Part shown: piece by piece, positions 26,201-34,657 of the stretch | How positions within the stretch are numbered: position 1 is the stretch's first letter | Layout: each line of letters begins with the position of its first letter | Assembly: GCF_045866565.1 (NCBI RefSeq) | Contig: NZ_BAAFZV010000002.1 | Location: forward strand, 620,001-684,000 | Direction: 5' to 3' | Length of the DNA stretch: 64,000 nucleotides | Origin: Cognatilysobacter claricitrinus | Lineage (GTDB): Bacteria; Pseudomonadota; Gammaproteobacteria; Xanthomonadales; Xanthomonadaceae | The notes under the pieces: generated by a model | Told to the model about the DNA's origin: nothing | Seen by the model: only the letters and a program-made list of their open reading frames with translations | Database searches by the model: none | Program-made: the position numbers and the translations under genes

Positions 26201-27105
26201 CCCGCATCCTGTTCGCCGCCGCCTGCATCGCGCTCGTTGCGTGCAACCGGCATCCACAGGCGCCGAAGCCGAAGGCATTGCCGGCGGCGTATCTGCAAGC
26301 CGAGCAGGCATGGCGCGCGCAACGCGTCGCGGAACTGACGAAGCCTGACGGTTGGACGTCGCTGGTCGGCCTGCACTGGCTGGATCCGGGCTCGCACTAC
26401 GCGGGCAGCGCAGCGGGCAACGGCATCCGGCTGGCGGTCGGGCCCGCGCAGTTCGGCATGTTCGACGTCCGCGCCGGCCGTGTCCGCTTCGTGCCGGGCG
26501 CGCGGACCGACCTGACGATCGACGGCCAACCGGCGCGGGCGACGACGCTGCGCGCCGACGACGATCCCGCCGGCGCGAGCGTCATCAATTTCGACGCAGG
26601 CAAGGGCGTAGCGACGGTGATCCACCGAGGCGACCGCTATGCGCTGCGGGTCAAGCACGCCGACGCGCCGACTCGCACGCAGTTTCGCGGTCTCGAGTAC
26701 TGGCCCGGTGGCCCCGACTGGATCGTCGACGCGACGTTCGTTCCCAACCCGTCCGGGCAGACGCTCGACATCGCCAACATCATCGGCGTGGTCGAACCGA
26801 CGCCGAATCCCGGCCATGTCGAGTTCAAGCGCAACGGCAACCGCTATCGCCTCGAAGCGCTCGCGAACGATGACGGCGGCCTGTTCCTCGTCTTCGCCGA
26901 CCGCACCAGCGGGCACGGCAGTTATGGCGCGGGGCGCTTCGTCGACACCGCGCCGCCGGTGAACGGGCACGTCGTCATCGACTTCAACCAGGCCTACGAC
27001 CCGCCATGCGCATTCACGCCGTTCGCCACGTGCCCGCTGCCGCCGCCGATGAATCGCCTCGACCTCGCCATCAAGGCGGGCGAGAAAGCGTACGGCGGCC
27101 ACTGA
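26179..27105 (+). CDS. DUF1684 lipoprotein
   Basis: The 308-residue protein starts inside the last 22 bases of mutL. Its hydrophobic N-terminus ends in LVAC, a lipobox, so it is probably a lipoprotein. The C-terminal signature FNQAYDPPCAFTPFATCPLP with NRLDLAIKAGEK is characteristic of the DUF1684 family, whose function is not established. The next gene starts on the base of its stop codon, so the pair is translationally coupled. Confidence 0.88.
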   Translation: MVPARTLTRILFAAACIALVACNRHPQAPKPKALPAAYLQAEQAWRAQRVAELTKPDGWTSLVGLHWLDPGSHYAGSAAGNGIRLAVGPAQFGMFDVRAGRVRFVPGARTDLTIDGQPARATTLRADDDPAGASVINFDAGKGVATVIHRGDRYALRVKHADAPTRTQFRGLEYWPGGPDWIVDATFVPNPSGQTLDIANIIGVVEPTPNPGHVEFKRNGNRYRLEALANDDGGLFLVFADRTSGHGSYGAGRFVDTAPPVNGHVVIDFNQAYDPPCAFTPFATCPLPPPMNRLDLAIKAGEKAYGGH

Positions 27106-28052
27106 TGCGCGCCGTGCATCGTTATGCGCTCGCACTCGTCGGCCTGCTGCTCGCGCTCCCGGTCGCGGGTTCGACGCCGGTCGCGCCTGCACCCACCGCG
27201 CCGCCCGTGCCGCTGCTGTGGAAAGTGTCGGACGCCGACAACAGCATCTACCTGCTCGGCTCGTTCCACCTGCTCGCCAAATCCGACTATCCGTTGTCGC
27301 CTGACATCGACCGCGCATTCGACGATGCCGAGTCGCTGGTATTCGAAGTCGCGCCCGAAGACCTCGACGATCCGGGCATCACCGGGTTGATGATGGGGCT
27401 GGCGAAATCGGACCCGGCGTCGTCACTCGACCGCGCGCTGCCCGCCGATCTGAAGACGCCGCTCGACCGACGCCTGCGCGCGATGGGCCTGCCGCCCGAG
27501 CAGATGGGCGCGTTCGAACCGTGGTTCATCGACACGATGCTGGTGACGCTGCTCGGCCAGCGCAGCGGGTATGCGCCGGAAGACGGGCTCGATCGCAACC
27601 TCATGGCGCGTGCGCGCGCGGCCGGAAAACCCGCGACCGGCCTGGAGACGGTGCGCGAACAGCTGACCACGCTCGACGGTACGCCGATCACCGAGCAGAT
27701 CGCGTCGCTGCGCGAGTTCGTGGACGAAGGCGACAACGCGGGCGCGCGGCTCGGCGAGCTGCATTCCGCGTGGCGCGATGCCGATATCCCCACACTCGAA
27801 CGCCTGACGCGCGACGAGATGGCGGAGCTCACGCCGGTCACGTACCAGCGCCTCAACGTCGACCGCAACCGCGCATGGATTCCGCGCCTGCAGGCGTTGC
27901 TCGCGCAAGGCAGCGGGCACGACGTGCTGGTGGTGGTCGGCGCGCTGCATCTTCTGGGCGACGACGGCGTGGTCGCGATGCTGCGCGCGAAGGGCTATCG
28001 CGTCGAGCGGATCTGCACCGCGTGCCCTGCATCGGGCAGCGCGTCGCACTGA
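27105..28052 (+). CDS. TraB/GumN family protein, secreted
   Basis: The 315-residue protein has a signal peptide (about 1-25). It matches the TraB/GumN fold: LLWKVSDADNSIYLLGSFH with the GxxH motif near the N-terminus and VGALHLLGDDGVV near the C-terminus. Family members are thought to be metal-dependent proteases or related to Tiki; the activity in bacteria is unproven. The ATG overlaps the preceding stop by one base (TGATG). The earlier in-frame ATG at 27006 lies within the DUF1684 gene and is rejected. Confidence 0.88.
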   Translation: MRAVHRYALALVGLLLALPVAGSTPVAPAPTAPPVPLLWKVSDADNSIYLLGSFHLLAKSDYPLSPDIDRAFDDAESLVFEVAPEDLDDPGITGLMMGLAKSDPASSLDRALPADLKTPLDRRLRAMGLPPEQMGAFEPWFIDTMLVTLLGQRSGYAPEDGLDRNLMARARAAGKPATGLETVREQLTTLDGTPITEQIASLREFVDEGDNAGARLGELHSAWRDADIPTLERLTRDEMAELTPVTYQRLNVDRNRAWIPRLQALLAQGSGHDVLVVVGALHLLGDDGVVAMLRAKGYRVERICTACPASGSASH

Positions 28053-28065
28053 CCGGCGACGCGGC

Positions 28066-28503
28066 TCAGGCCGCGGGCACCAGCACGATGCAGTCGACCG
28101 GGCAGGCGGGCACGCACAGCTCGCAACCGGTGCACAGCGGTTCGATCACGACGTGCATGTGTTTCGCGCCGCCGATGATCGCGTCGACGGGACACGCCTG
28201 GATGCACTTCGTGCAGCCGATGCAATCGTCTTCGACCACCAGCGCGACCTGCGGAGGTTTGTGGGTGCCGCGCGCGCGGTCGTAGGGCTTCGGCACGACA
28301 CCGAGCAGGCGCGCCAACGCGCGCGCGCCTTCGTCGCCACCGGGCGGGCAGTGGTCGACATCCGCGTGGCCGCGCGCCATCGCTTCCGCGTACGGGCGAC
28401 ATCCGGCGAAACCGCACTGTCCGCACTGCGTCTGTGGCAACAGGCGGTCGAGCCGCTCGACGAGTGCGTCGGGCGGAGCATCGAAGGCGGGAGGCGAGGG
28501 CAT
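28066..28503 (-). CDS. rnfB: RnfB-type iron-sulfur protein without membrane anchor
   Basis: The 145-residue protein has the RnfB DUF-type cluster motif CGQCGFAGCRPYAEA, then two 4Fe-4S ferredoxin motifs (CIGCTKCIQACP and CTGCELCVPACP). Standard RnfB begins with a transmembrane helix, which is missing here, and no rnfACDGE genes are nearby, so it is probably a soluble electron carrier. It starts 31 bases after metG in the same direction. Confidence 0.9.
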   Translation of the reverse strand: MPSPPAFDAPPDALVERLDRLLPQTQCGQCGFAGCRPYAEAMARGHADVDHCPPGGDEGARALARLLGVVPKPYDRARGTHKPPQVALVVEDDCIGCTKCIQACPVDAIIGGAKHMHVVIEPLCTGCELCVPACPVDCIVLVPAA

Positions 28504-28534
28504 CGAACGTCGAGGCGCGACCGCGCCGCTGCGG

Positions 28535-30595
28535 TCAGCGAACCGGCATGCCCGGCGCGGCGCCGTTGTCAGCGTCGAGCAGGAACAGTGCGCCGCCGTC
28601 GAAACCGGCCGACAGGATCATTCCCTCGCTCACGCCGAAGCGCATCTTGCGCGGCGCCAGGTTGGCGATGAAGACGACGCTGCGGCCGACAAGCTGATCC
28701 GGCTCACCGTACGAGCCGCGGATGCCCGAGAAGATCTGGCGCTGGCCCAGATCGCCGGCATCGAGCAGGAAGCGCAGCAGCTTGTCGGAGCCTTCGATGA
28801 AGCCGCACTCCAGCACCTTGCCGATACGCAGGTCGAGCTTGGCGAAATCGTCGATGCCGATATGTGTCGTCGCGGCAGGCGCGGCAGGCGCGGCCTCGGG
28901 CTTCGCGGCGGGCGCAGCGGCTGCGGCTTTGGCGTCGGTGGTCTGCATCGTGTCCTTGCTGGCGTCGGTCATGGCGTCGATCTGTTTCGGGTCGATACGG
29001 GTGAAGAGCGGCGTGTACGGCGCGATGTCGCGCGCGATGAGCGGTGCGGCGACGTCGCCCCACGAGGTCACCGGCCCACGCAGGAACGCCTCGGCCTGGG
29101 CCGCAACGCGCGGCAGCACGGGCTTGAGCGCGACGGCGAGCACGCGGAACAGGTTGAGGCCCTGCGTGCAGACCGCCTGCAGGTCGGCGTCGGCGCCGTC
29201 CTGCTTGGCGAGTACCCAGGGCTTGGTCTCGTCGATGTAGCGGTTGGCCTCATCGGCCAGCGCCATCGTGAGGCGAAGCGCGGTCGCGGCTTCGTTGCGC
29301 GCGTAGGCGTCCGCGATCGGCTGCAGTTGCGCGGCGAAGCGGTCGTACATCGCGGCGTCGGGCAGCGTATCGGCGAGACGTCCACCAAAGCGCTTTTCGA
29401 TGAAGCCGGCGCAGCGGCTCGCAAGGTTGACGAACTTGCCGACGATGTCGGAGTTCACGCGCGCCACGAAGTCGGCGAGGTTCAGGTCCACGTCGTCCAC
29501 GCCGCCCGAGGTTTTCGCCGCGAAGTAGTAACGCAGCGCTTCCGGATCGAGGCCCGCATCGAGGTAGGTGCGCGCCATCACGAACGTGCCGCGCGACTTC
29601 GACATCTTCGCCCCGTCCACCGTCAGGTAACCATTGACGTGAAGTCGGGTCGGCGCGCGCAGGCCTGCGCCGTGCAGCACGGCGGGCCAGAACAGGCCGT
29701 GGAAATTGACGATGTCCTTGCCGATGAAGTGGTGCATCTCGGCGGACGAATCGGCGCGCAGGAAGGCGTCGAAATCGATGCCGCGCTTCGCGGCCAGCGC
29801 CTTGAAGCTCGACAGGTAGCCGATCGGCGCGTCGAGCCAGACATACAGGAACTTGCCCGGATGCCCCGGGATCTCGAAGCCGAAATACGGCGCGTCGCGC
29901 GAGATGTCCCACGCGCGCAAGCCGCCTTCGGCGTCGAGCCACTCCTGCAGCTTGGCCTTGACGCCCGGAATCGCGACGTCGCGTCCGAGCCACTCGCGCA
30001 GGAACGCTTCGAAACGGCCCACCTCGAAGAAGTAGTGGTCCGACTCGCGCAGTTCGGGGGTCGCGCCACTGATCACCGAGCGTGGCTCTTTCAGTTCGGT
30101 GGGCGCGTACGTCGCGCCGCAGTGCTCGCAGTTGTCGCCGTACTGGTCCGGCGTGCCGCAATTCGGGCAGATGCCTTTGACGTAGCGGTCGGGCAGGAAC
30201 ATGCCCTTGACCGGGTCGAACAGCTGCGCAACGGCGCGACGCGTGATGTGGCCCTCGGCTTCGAGCGCGCGGTAGATCGACTGCGTCAGCTCGCGGTTGG
30301 TGTCGGAGTTGGTGGAGTCGTAATGGTCGAATGCGACGCCGAAATCGGCGAAGTCGCGCTCATGGCTGGCCTGGATGCCGGCGATGAAGGCTTCCGGCGT
30401 CGTGCCGGCTTTCTCGGCTGCGAGCATGATCGGCGTGCCGTGGGTGTCGTCGGCGCAGACGAAGTGCACGGTGTCGCCCGACATGCGCTTGGCGCGGGTC
30501 CAGATATCGCCTTGGACGTACCCTACCAGATGGCCCAGGTGCAGCGGGCCGTTGGCATAGGGCAGGGCACAGGTGACGAGGATCTCGCGGGGCAT
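28535..30595 (-). CDS. metG: Methionine-tRNA ligase
   Basis: MetRS charges tRNA-Met. The 686-residue protein has the HIGH-type motif NGPLHLGHLVG, a zinc knuckle CPNCGTPDQYGDNCEHC, the KMSKS motif AKMSKSRGT, and a C-terminal tRNA-binding EMAPII/Trbp111 domain (about 585-686) joined by an Ala-rich linker. The ATG at 30595 gives MPREILVTCALPYANG; an upstream ATG at 30664 adds residues that homologues lack. rnfB follows in the same direction. Confidence 0.98.
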   Translation of the reverse strand: MPREILVTCALPYANGPLHLGHLVGYVQGDIWTRAKRMSGDTVHFVCADDTHGTPIMLAAEKAGTTPEAFIAGIQASHERDFADFGVAFDHYDSTNSDTNRELTQSIYRALEAEGHITRRAVAQLFDPVKGMFLPDRYVKGICPNCGTPDQYGDNCEHCGATYAPTELKEPRSVISGATPELRESDHYFFEVGRFEAFLREWLGRDVAIPGVKAKLQEWLDAEGGLRAWDISRDAPYFGFEIPGHPGKFLYVWLDAPIGYLSSFKALAAKRGIDFDAFLRADSSAEMHHFIGKDIVNFHGLFWPAVLHGAGLRAPTRLHVNGYLTVDGAKMSKSRGTFVMARTYLDAGLDPEALRYYFAAKTSGGVDDVDLNLADFVARVNSDIVGKFVNLASRCAGFIEKRFGGRLADTLPDAAMYDRFAAQLQPIADAYARNEAATALRLTMALADEANRYIDETKPWVLAKQDGADADLQAVCTQGLNLFRVLAVALKPVLPRVAAQAEAFLRGPVTSWGDVAAPLIARDIAPYTPLFTRIDPKQIDAMTDASKDTMQTTDAKAAAAAPAAKPEAAPAAPAATTHIGIDDFAKLDLRIGKVLECGFIEGSDKLLRFLLDAGDLGQRQIFSGIRGSYGEPDQLVGRSVVFIANLAPRKMRFGVSEGMILSAGFDGGALFLLDADNGAAPGMPVR

Positions 30596-30663
30596 GGCGG
30601 ACGCGTGCGCAGGGGGTCGGAAAGTATCGCACGCGCGGTTTTCGAGCCGCCCGCCGGAAAGCA

Positions 30664-30687
30664 AACGGCCCGGTTTCCCGGGCCGTT
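30664..30687 (-). terminator. Terminator after the DUF2147 gene
   Basis: A 10-bp stem (AACGGCCCGG with CCGGGCCGTT, loop GAAA on the minus strand) is followed on that strand by TGCTTTCC. It lies 25 bases past the DUF2147 stop. Confidence 0.82.
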
Positions 30688-30712
30688 CGGAAACGTCATA
30701 TGGACGCGCGAC

Positions 30713-31135
30713 TCAGTGCACACGCACCCAGGTTGCCGTCTTGCAGAAGAACGCGACGCAGCCCTTCACCTCGAGCTTGTTGCCGCCGTCCAGCAACTTC
30801 ACCGACTTGGCGTTGAACTTGCGGTCGTCCGACGGCTTGTAGCCGTTGCCACCGCCCCAACCACCGTCCTGCGGCTTGAGGTTCCACAGCGTGACGATCC
30901 CGACGAAGGGCTTGCCCTTGTAGGAACCGCTGCACTCGTCGCAGGTCGGCGGCAGGCCGAGGTTCTCGACGATCTTGGCGGCCAGCGTCCCGTTCTGGGC
31001 CTGGTAGATCTCGGTGATCGTCATCGCCTTGCCGGTTTCGTCGTCGAGCGTCTTCCAGCGACCGATCGGCGAGTTGTCGGCGGCGCCGGCCGCGAGCGGA
31101 GCCAGGGCCAGCAGGGCCAGCAGTGTCTTGCGCAT
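30713..31135 (-). CDS. Secreted DUF2147 family protein
   Basis: The 140-residue protein has a clear signal peptide (MRKTLLALLALAPLAAGAA) and a DUF2147 domain: IGRWKTLDDETGKAMTI, then the Cys-containing CDECSGSYKGKPFVG and KGCVAFFCKTATWVR. DUF2147 proteins are periplasmic beta-rich proteins, some linked to calycin-like ligand binding; function is not established. It is a single-gene unit with its own promoter element and terminator. Confidence 0.9.
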   Translation of the reverse strand: MRKTLLALLALAPLAAGAADNSPIGRWKTLDDETGKAMTITEIYQAQNGTLAAKIVENLGLPPTCDECSGSYKGKPFVGIVTLWNLKPQDGGWGGGNGYKPSDDRKFNAKSVKLLDGGNKLEVKGCVAFFCKTATWVRVH

Positions 31136-31188
31136 GGAGTCCCCCTCAGGACATGTCGGAATCCCGGCCGCCAGGCTCGGGTAGCGTC

Positions 31189-31210
31189 TTTATACCGGAA
31201 ACGTTCCGGT
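31189..31210 (-). promoter_or_regulatory. Promoter element with palindrome before the DUF2147 gene
   Basis: On the minus strand TATAAA (31189-31194) is a good -10. Directly upstream is the palindrome ACCGGAA-ACG-TTCCGGT (31194-31210), placed where a spacer-bound repressor would sit. No clear -35 is seen. An operator function is inference. Confidence 0.5.
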
Positions 31211-31259
31211 GCAACGGGCGCGGCGTTACGGCTGTTCAGCACGGTGCCGAAAACGCGAT

Positions 31260-31281
31260 GGCCCGGGTTTGTCCCCGGGCC
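31260..31281 (-). terminator. Terminator after the TonB receptor gene
   Basis: GGCCCGGG and CCCGGGCC form an 8-bp stem with a 6-base loop, 18 bases after the receptor stop. On the minus strand ATCGCGTTTT follows. The stem is strong but the T-run is short and displaced. Confidence 0.65.
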
Positions 31282-31298
31282 TTCGCTTGCTGCTGGTA

Positions 31299-34184
31299 TT
31301 ACTTCAGGTGGTACGTCAGCTGGACGCCGACTTCGCGACCGACCGGGTCATAGGCCTGCCAGAAGTACGGATACGTGTTCATCGTCGGATCGCTCGGGTG
31401 GATCTTGTCGAACACGTTGTTGATGTTGAAGCGCACCGAGATGTCGTCGGTGATCTTCGTACCAACCGTCAGGTTCCAGGTCGTGAGCGCCCCGATACGG
31501 CTGTCCATGCCGTACGCATCGGCGATTGCCGGCTGCCACACCGGGAAGCTGCCCTCGCGCGTCATGAGCGCCGTCGCATCCCAGTCGCCCTTGGTCCAGC
31601 TGGTCGACCAGCGGATGCGGCTGCGGAAGTCGGCATTGCTGTTGTCGTCGCGGTACGACAGCAGCGGATCGCCTTCCTTCACGCGCGACGTCTGCTCCAG
31701 CACGTGCGACCACTGCAGGTCGGTGTGGAACACGCCGAAGTTGCCGGCGTCGAACCGGTAACGGACGGACGCGTCGATGCCCTTGGTGCCCAGGAACGCC
31801 TGGTTGATCGGGCCGCTGCGGATCTCGGTGATGGCGCCGGTCAGCGGATCGCGCGAGATGCGGCTCAGCGTGGCCGCGCAGTACTCGGAACCCGACGCAT
31901 ACGGGAACGTCGCGCCGTTCGGGTACTTGCCGGTGGTGCAACCGTATTCCGCATTGAGGATGTCGGTGCCCGACTGGACGGTAACCACGTCATTGAGGTC
32001 GACGCTGTAGTAGTCCGCCTGCAGCGAGAGCGAGTCGGTGGCATCCCACACGAAACCCGCCGTCCACGACTTGCCCGTTTCCTCGCGAAGCGAGGGCTGG
32101 CCCTGCGACGTGGTGAACGCGGAGTAGTTGTAGGTCGCACCCGCGCCCGGGCACGAGGCCGGCGTGATGCCTGCCTGCTGGCAACGCGCGTAGTCGGTGA
32201 TGGCGCCGAAGCTGCCGCTCGGCTCGGCGAACACGTAGTGCATGTCCGGGGCCTTGAAGCTCGTGGCATAGTTGCCGCGCAGCAACAGGCTCTTGAACGG
32301 GCGGAACTCGAGGCCCGCCGCCCACGTCTTCGCGTCGTCGACGTCGGTGATGTCGTCGTACTTGTCGTAACGACCGGCCAGCGTCGCCGTGAGCATCGAG
32401 GTCACCGGGATGTTGAATTCGGTGCCGACCGCATACCGGTCACGCTTGCCGCCGCCGCCGGTGCCCGTGAGGTTGTAGATCTCACGCACGCTCGGGAAGA
32501 TGCGCGAATCGCTGACCAGGTCGTAGCTCTGGTGGGAGGCTTCAACCACCGATGCGAAGCCCAGCGGACCTGCCGGTAGATCGAACAGGTCGCCGCTCAG
32601 CACGAACGTGGCTGCCGCGTTCTCGGACTGGCCGTCGTAATGGACCATCGTCGACATCGACGCGTAGTCGGCGGCGGTAATCGGACCGTAGAAGTGGTCG
32701 AGGTTGAGGCGGTACACCGGCTGGCCGTTCGGAATGCCGGCGAGGCCCGCGTAAGCACCCTGGCCCGTCGTGCCGAGGCGCTGGCCGAGGAAGTAGTTCG
32801 TCGCGCCAGTGACCGTCATACGCGGACGATCGCGAACGGCGTCATAGCGCGCGCCGCCGATGGTGAAGTCCCAATCGAAGCGATCGGCGATCGTGCCGCG
32901 AAGGCCGAAGGCGAGGTCGATCGAGTCTTCCTTGAACTTCTGGAAGGTACCGTTCACGCCGCCGTACGACTCGGGCGACAGCGTGCGGATCGGCAGGATG
33001 CGGATGCCGAACTGCGGGTCATAGAAGGTCGCGTTGGGCTGCGGGCCGCCGAACCACTGTTCGGTACCGCCGCCGAGATCGCTCTTCGAGTGGTACGCCA
33101 TGATGCTCGACCACGCTTCGACGCCGTTGTCGAACGCGTACGTGCCGTAGATGTAGCCCGACAGGTCGTTGTTGCCGTTCTTGACGGTCTGGAACGCCGG
33201 CGACTGATCGAAGCCGCAACCCGGTCCGAGGGTCACGCCGGACGCCGAGCTCGTGTACGTCCACGGGCGGTAGTACGGGCTGCCGCTGCAATTGCGACCC
33301 GCCGGCTGGCGGTACGACCCTGCCGTTGGAACGCCCTGGCCGCGGATCTGGATGCCGATCGGCGGCTGGTAACCGCCGACGCCGTTGCCGGCGTAGCTGC
33401 CGCGCGCGGGATAGCTGCCCGGAGGCGCCGGGTTGTCCGCCGCCGAATCCATGAAGTCGCGCTGGTAGCCGAACAGCGGCTCGGAATTGAACGATTCGAA
33501 GGCGTAGGTGACCGACCAGTTCGAGCCGGTGCGCCCGCCGATCCACTGCAGGTCGCCGATATCACGGCCCCCGCGCGTTGACGTCTGCCCCTTGAGGTTG
33601 ATGACGTCACCTTCGAAATTCTTCTTCAGGATGACGTTGATGACGCCGGCGACGGCGTCGGAGCCGTAAATCGCGGATGCGCCGCCCGACAGGATTTCAA
33701 CGCGCTCGACCGCCGCGGCAGGAATCGAGTTGAGGTTCTGGAAGTTGCTGCGGCCGTTGTAGGGAAACGGGTAGTCGTTCGCCCGGCGACCATTGATCAG
33801 CAGCAGCGTACGGCCCGGGCCGAGGCCACGCAGATTGACGACGCTCGCGTTCGGCGTGAAGCCGCCTGCGGCGTTGAAGTCGTTCTGACCGAAGCCGGTG
33901 TTCTGCGTGATGGTCTGCAGCGCGTCGTGGACCGTGTTGAAGCCCTCGCGCGAGATCTGCTCAGCGGAGATCACGGTGACGGGCGACGGGCCCTCGGCCT
34001 CGGCGCGCTTGATGCGCGAGCCGGTGACCGTGACGCGATCAAGCTCGGACTTGGCGGTCTGGCTGGCGGCGGCGTCGGTAGCCGTCTGCTGAGCGAGTGC
34101 GGTAGTCGCCGGCGATGCGACCAAAGCCGCGATGACACACGCGGCGAGGCGGCTGCGCTGCAGCCGCTTGGAGCTTGAAGACAT
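31299..34184 (-). CDS. TonB-dependent outer-membrane receptor
   Basis: The 961-residue protein has a signal peptide (about 1-31, ending TTALAQ), a short N-terminal stretch with a TonB-box-like DRVTVTGSRI, a plug domain (about 60-175, with VNLRGLGPGRTLLLINGRR and GASAIYGSDAVAGVINVI) and a 22-strand barrel. The C-terminus ends TYHLK rather than in an aromatic residue. The plug resembles the large Xanthomonad receptors for complex nutrients. No transporter or hydrolase neighbour reveals the substrate. AGGGGA precedes the ATG. Confidence 0.95.
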   Translation of the reverse strand: MSSSSKRLQRSRLAACVIAALVASPATTALAQQTATDAAASQTAKSELDRVTVTGSRIKRAEAEGPSPVTVISAEQISREGFNTVHDALQTITQNTGFGQNDFNAAGGFTPNASVVNLRGLGPGRTLLLINGRRANDYPFPYNGRSNFQNLNSIPAAAVERVEILSGGASAIYGSDAVAGVINVILKKNFEGDVINLKGQTSTRGGRDIGDLQWIGGRTGSNWSVTYAFESFNSEPLFGYQRDFMDSAADNPAPPGSYPARGSYAGNGVGGYQPPIGIQIRGQGVPTAGSYRQPAGRNCSGSPYYRPWTYTSSASGVTLGPGCGFDQSPAFQTVKNGNNDLSGYIYGTYAFDNGVEAWSSIMAYHSKSDLGGGTEQWFGGPQPNATFYDPQFGIRILPIRTLSPESYGGVNGTFQKFKEDSIDLAFGLRGTIADRFDWDFTIGGARYDAVRDRPRMTVTGATNYFLGQRLGTTGQGAYAGLAGIPNGQPVYRLNLDHFYGPITAADYASMSTMVHYDGQSENAAATFVLSGDLFDLPAGPLGFASVVEASHQSYDLVSDSRIFPSVREIYNLTGTGGGGKRDRYAVGTEFNIPVTSMLTATLAGRYDKYDDITDVDDAKTWAAGLEFRPFKSLLLRGNYATSFKAPDMHYVFAEPSGSFGAITDYARCQQAGITPASCPGAGATYNYSAFTTSQGQPSLREETGKSWTAGFVWDATDSLSLQADYYSVDLNDVVTVQSGTDILNAEYGCTTGKYPNGATFPYASGSEYCAATLSRISRDPLTGAITEIRSGPINQAFLGTKGIDASVRYRFDAGNFGVFHTDLQWSHVLEQTSRVKEGDPLLSYRDDNSNADFRSRIRWSTSWTKGDWDATALMTREGSFPVWQPAIADAYGMDSRIGALTTWNLTVGTKITDDISVRFNINNVFDKIHPSDPTMNTYPYFWQAYDPVGREVGVQLTYHLK

Positions 34185-34657
34185 GCGTTTTCCCCTAAAG
34201 CGAAATATGCAGCCCCTCCGTGGCCGTAGCGTTCCCTCCCTGATGAGACCGAAATTAACAGTTCCGTAATATTTGGCGAGTCCTGATGGCCGCCTGCCGC
34301 TATGAAATTTCGTTACGTAGCCATTGCAGGGCCGGGCTGGCCTGCCTACGTGGGCGATTTGTTCTTCCAGATCAATCCGTTAGCGCGTCGACAGACGCGA
34401 ACGTCGCCGGGAGCGCACGCAGGCGTACGGTGACGGTTGTTTGTGCGGCGCAGCACGCAAGGGCGCTCAGTGCACTCGAAACCGCTCGGCCTTGTGTCGG
34501 TCGTGGTGGCCACCTGGAACCTGGAGATCGTCGCGACACCCGCCATCTCGTCCGGCGGGCAAGCGCATTCCGAGCGACCGACCTGTGGTCCAGGTCTCAT
34601 CAGGCGACAATTGCCGAGTGCGATGCGCGACGTCGCGCCCCTTCCAGCGACCACGAC
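34185..34657 (+). other. Gene-free interval between the TonB receptor and mrp
   Basis: I see no convincing gene in these 473 bases. The first ~90 bases are relatively AT-rich (ATATTACGG and TTAATTT on the minus strand) and should hold the receptor promoter. The rest shows short open frames of unlikely composition on both strands. A long open frame leads into mrp from 34286, but its N-terminus does not resemble Mrp. Confidence 0.6.

Noticed and set aside
24221..26311. 696-residue open frame opposite amiC and mutL
   Set aside because: It is antisense to mutL along its whole length and shows no domain.
28862..31423. 853-residue plus-strand open frame opposite metG
   Set aside because: metG is certain on the minus strand and the plus translation has shadow composition.
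34286..34657. Possible gene or N-terminal extension before mrp
   Set aside because: The translation does not resemble Mrp, has no ribosome binding site, and Mrp homologues start near 34658.
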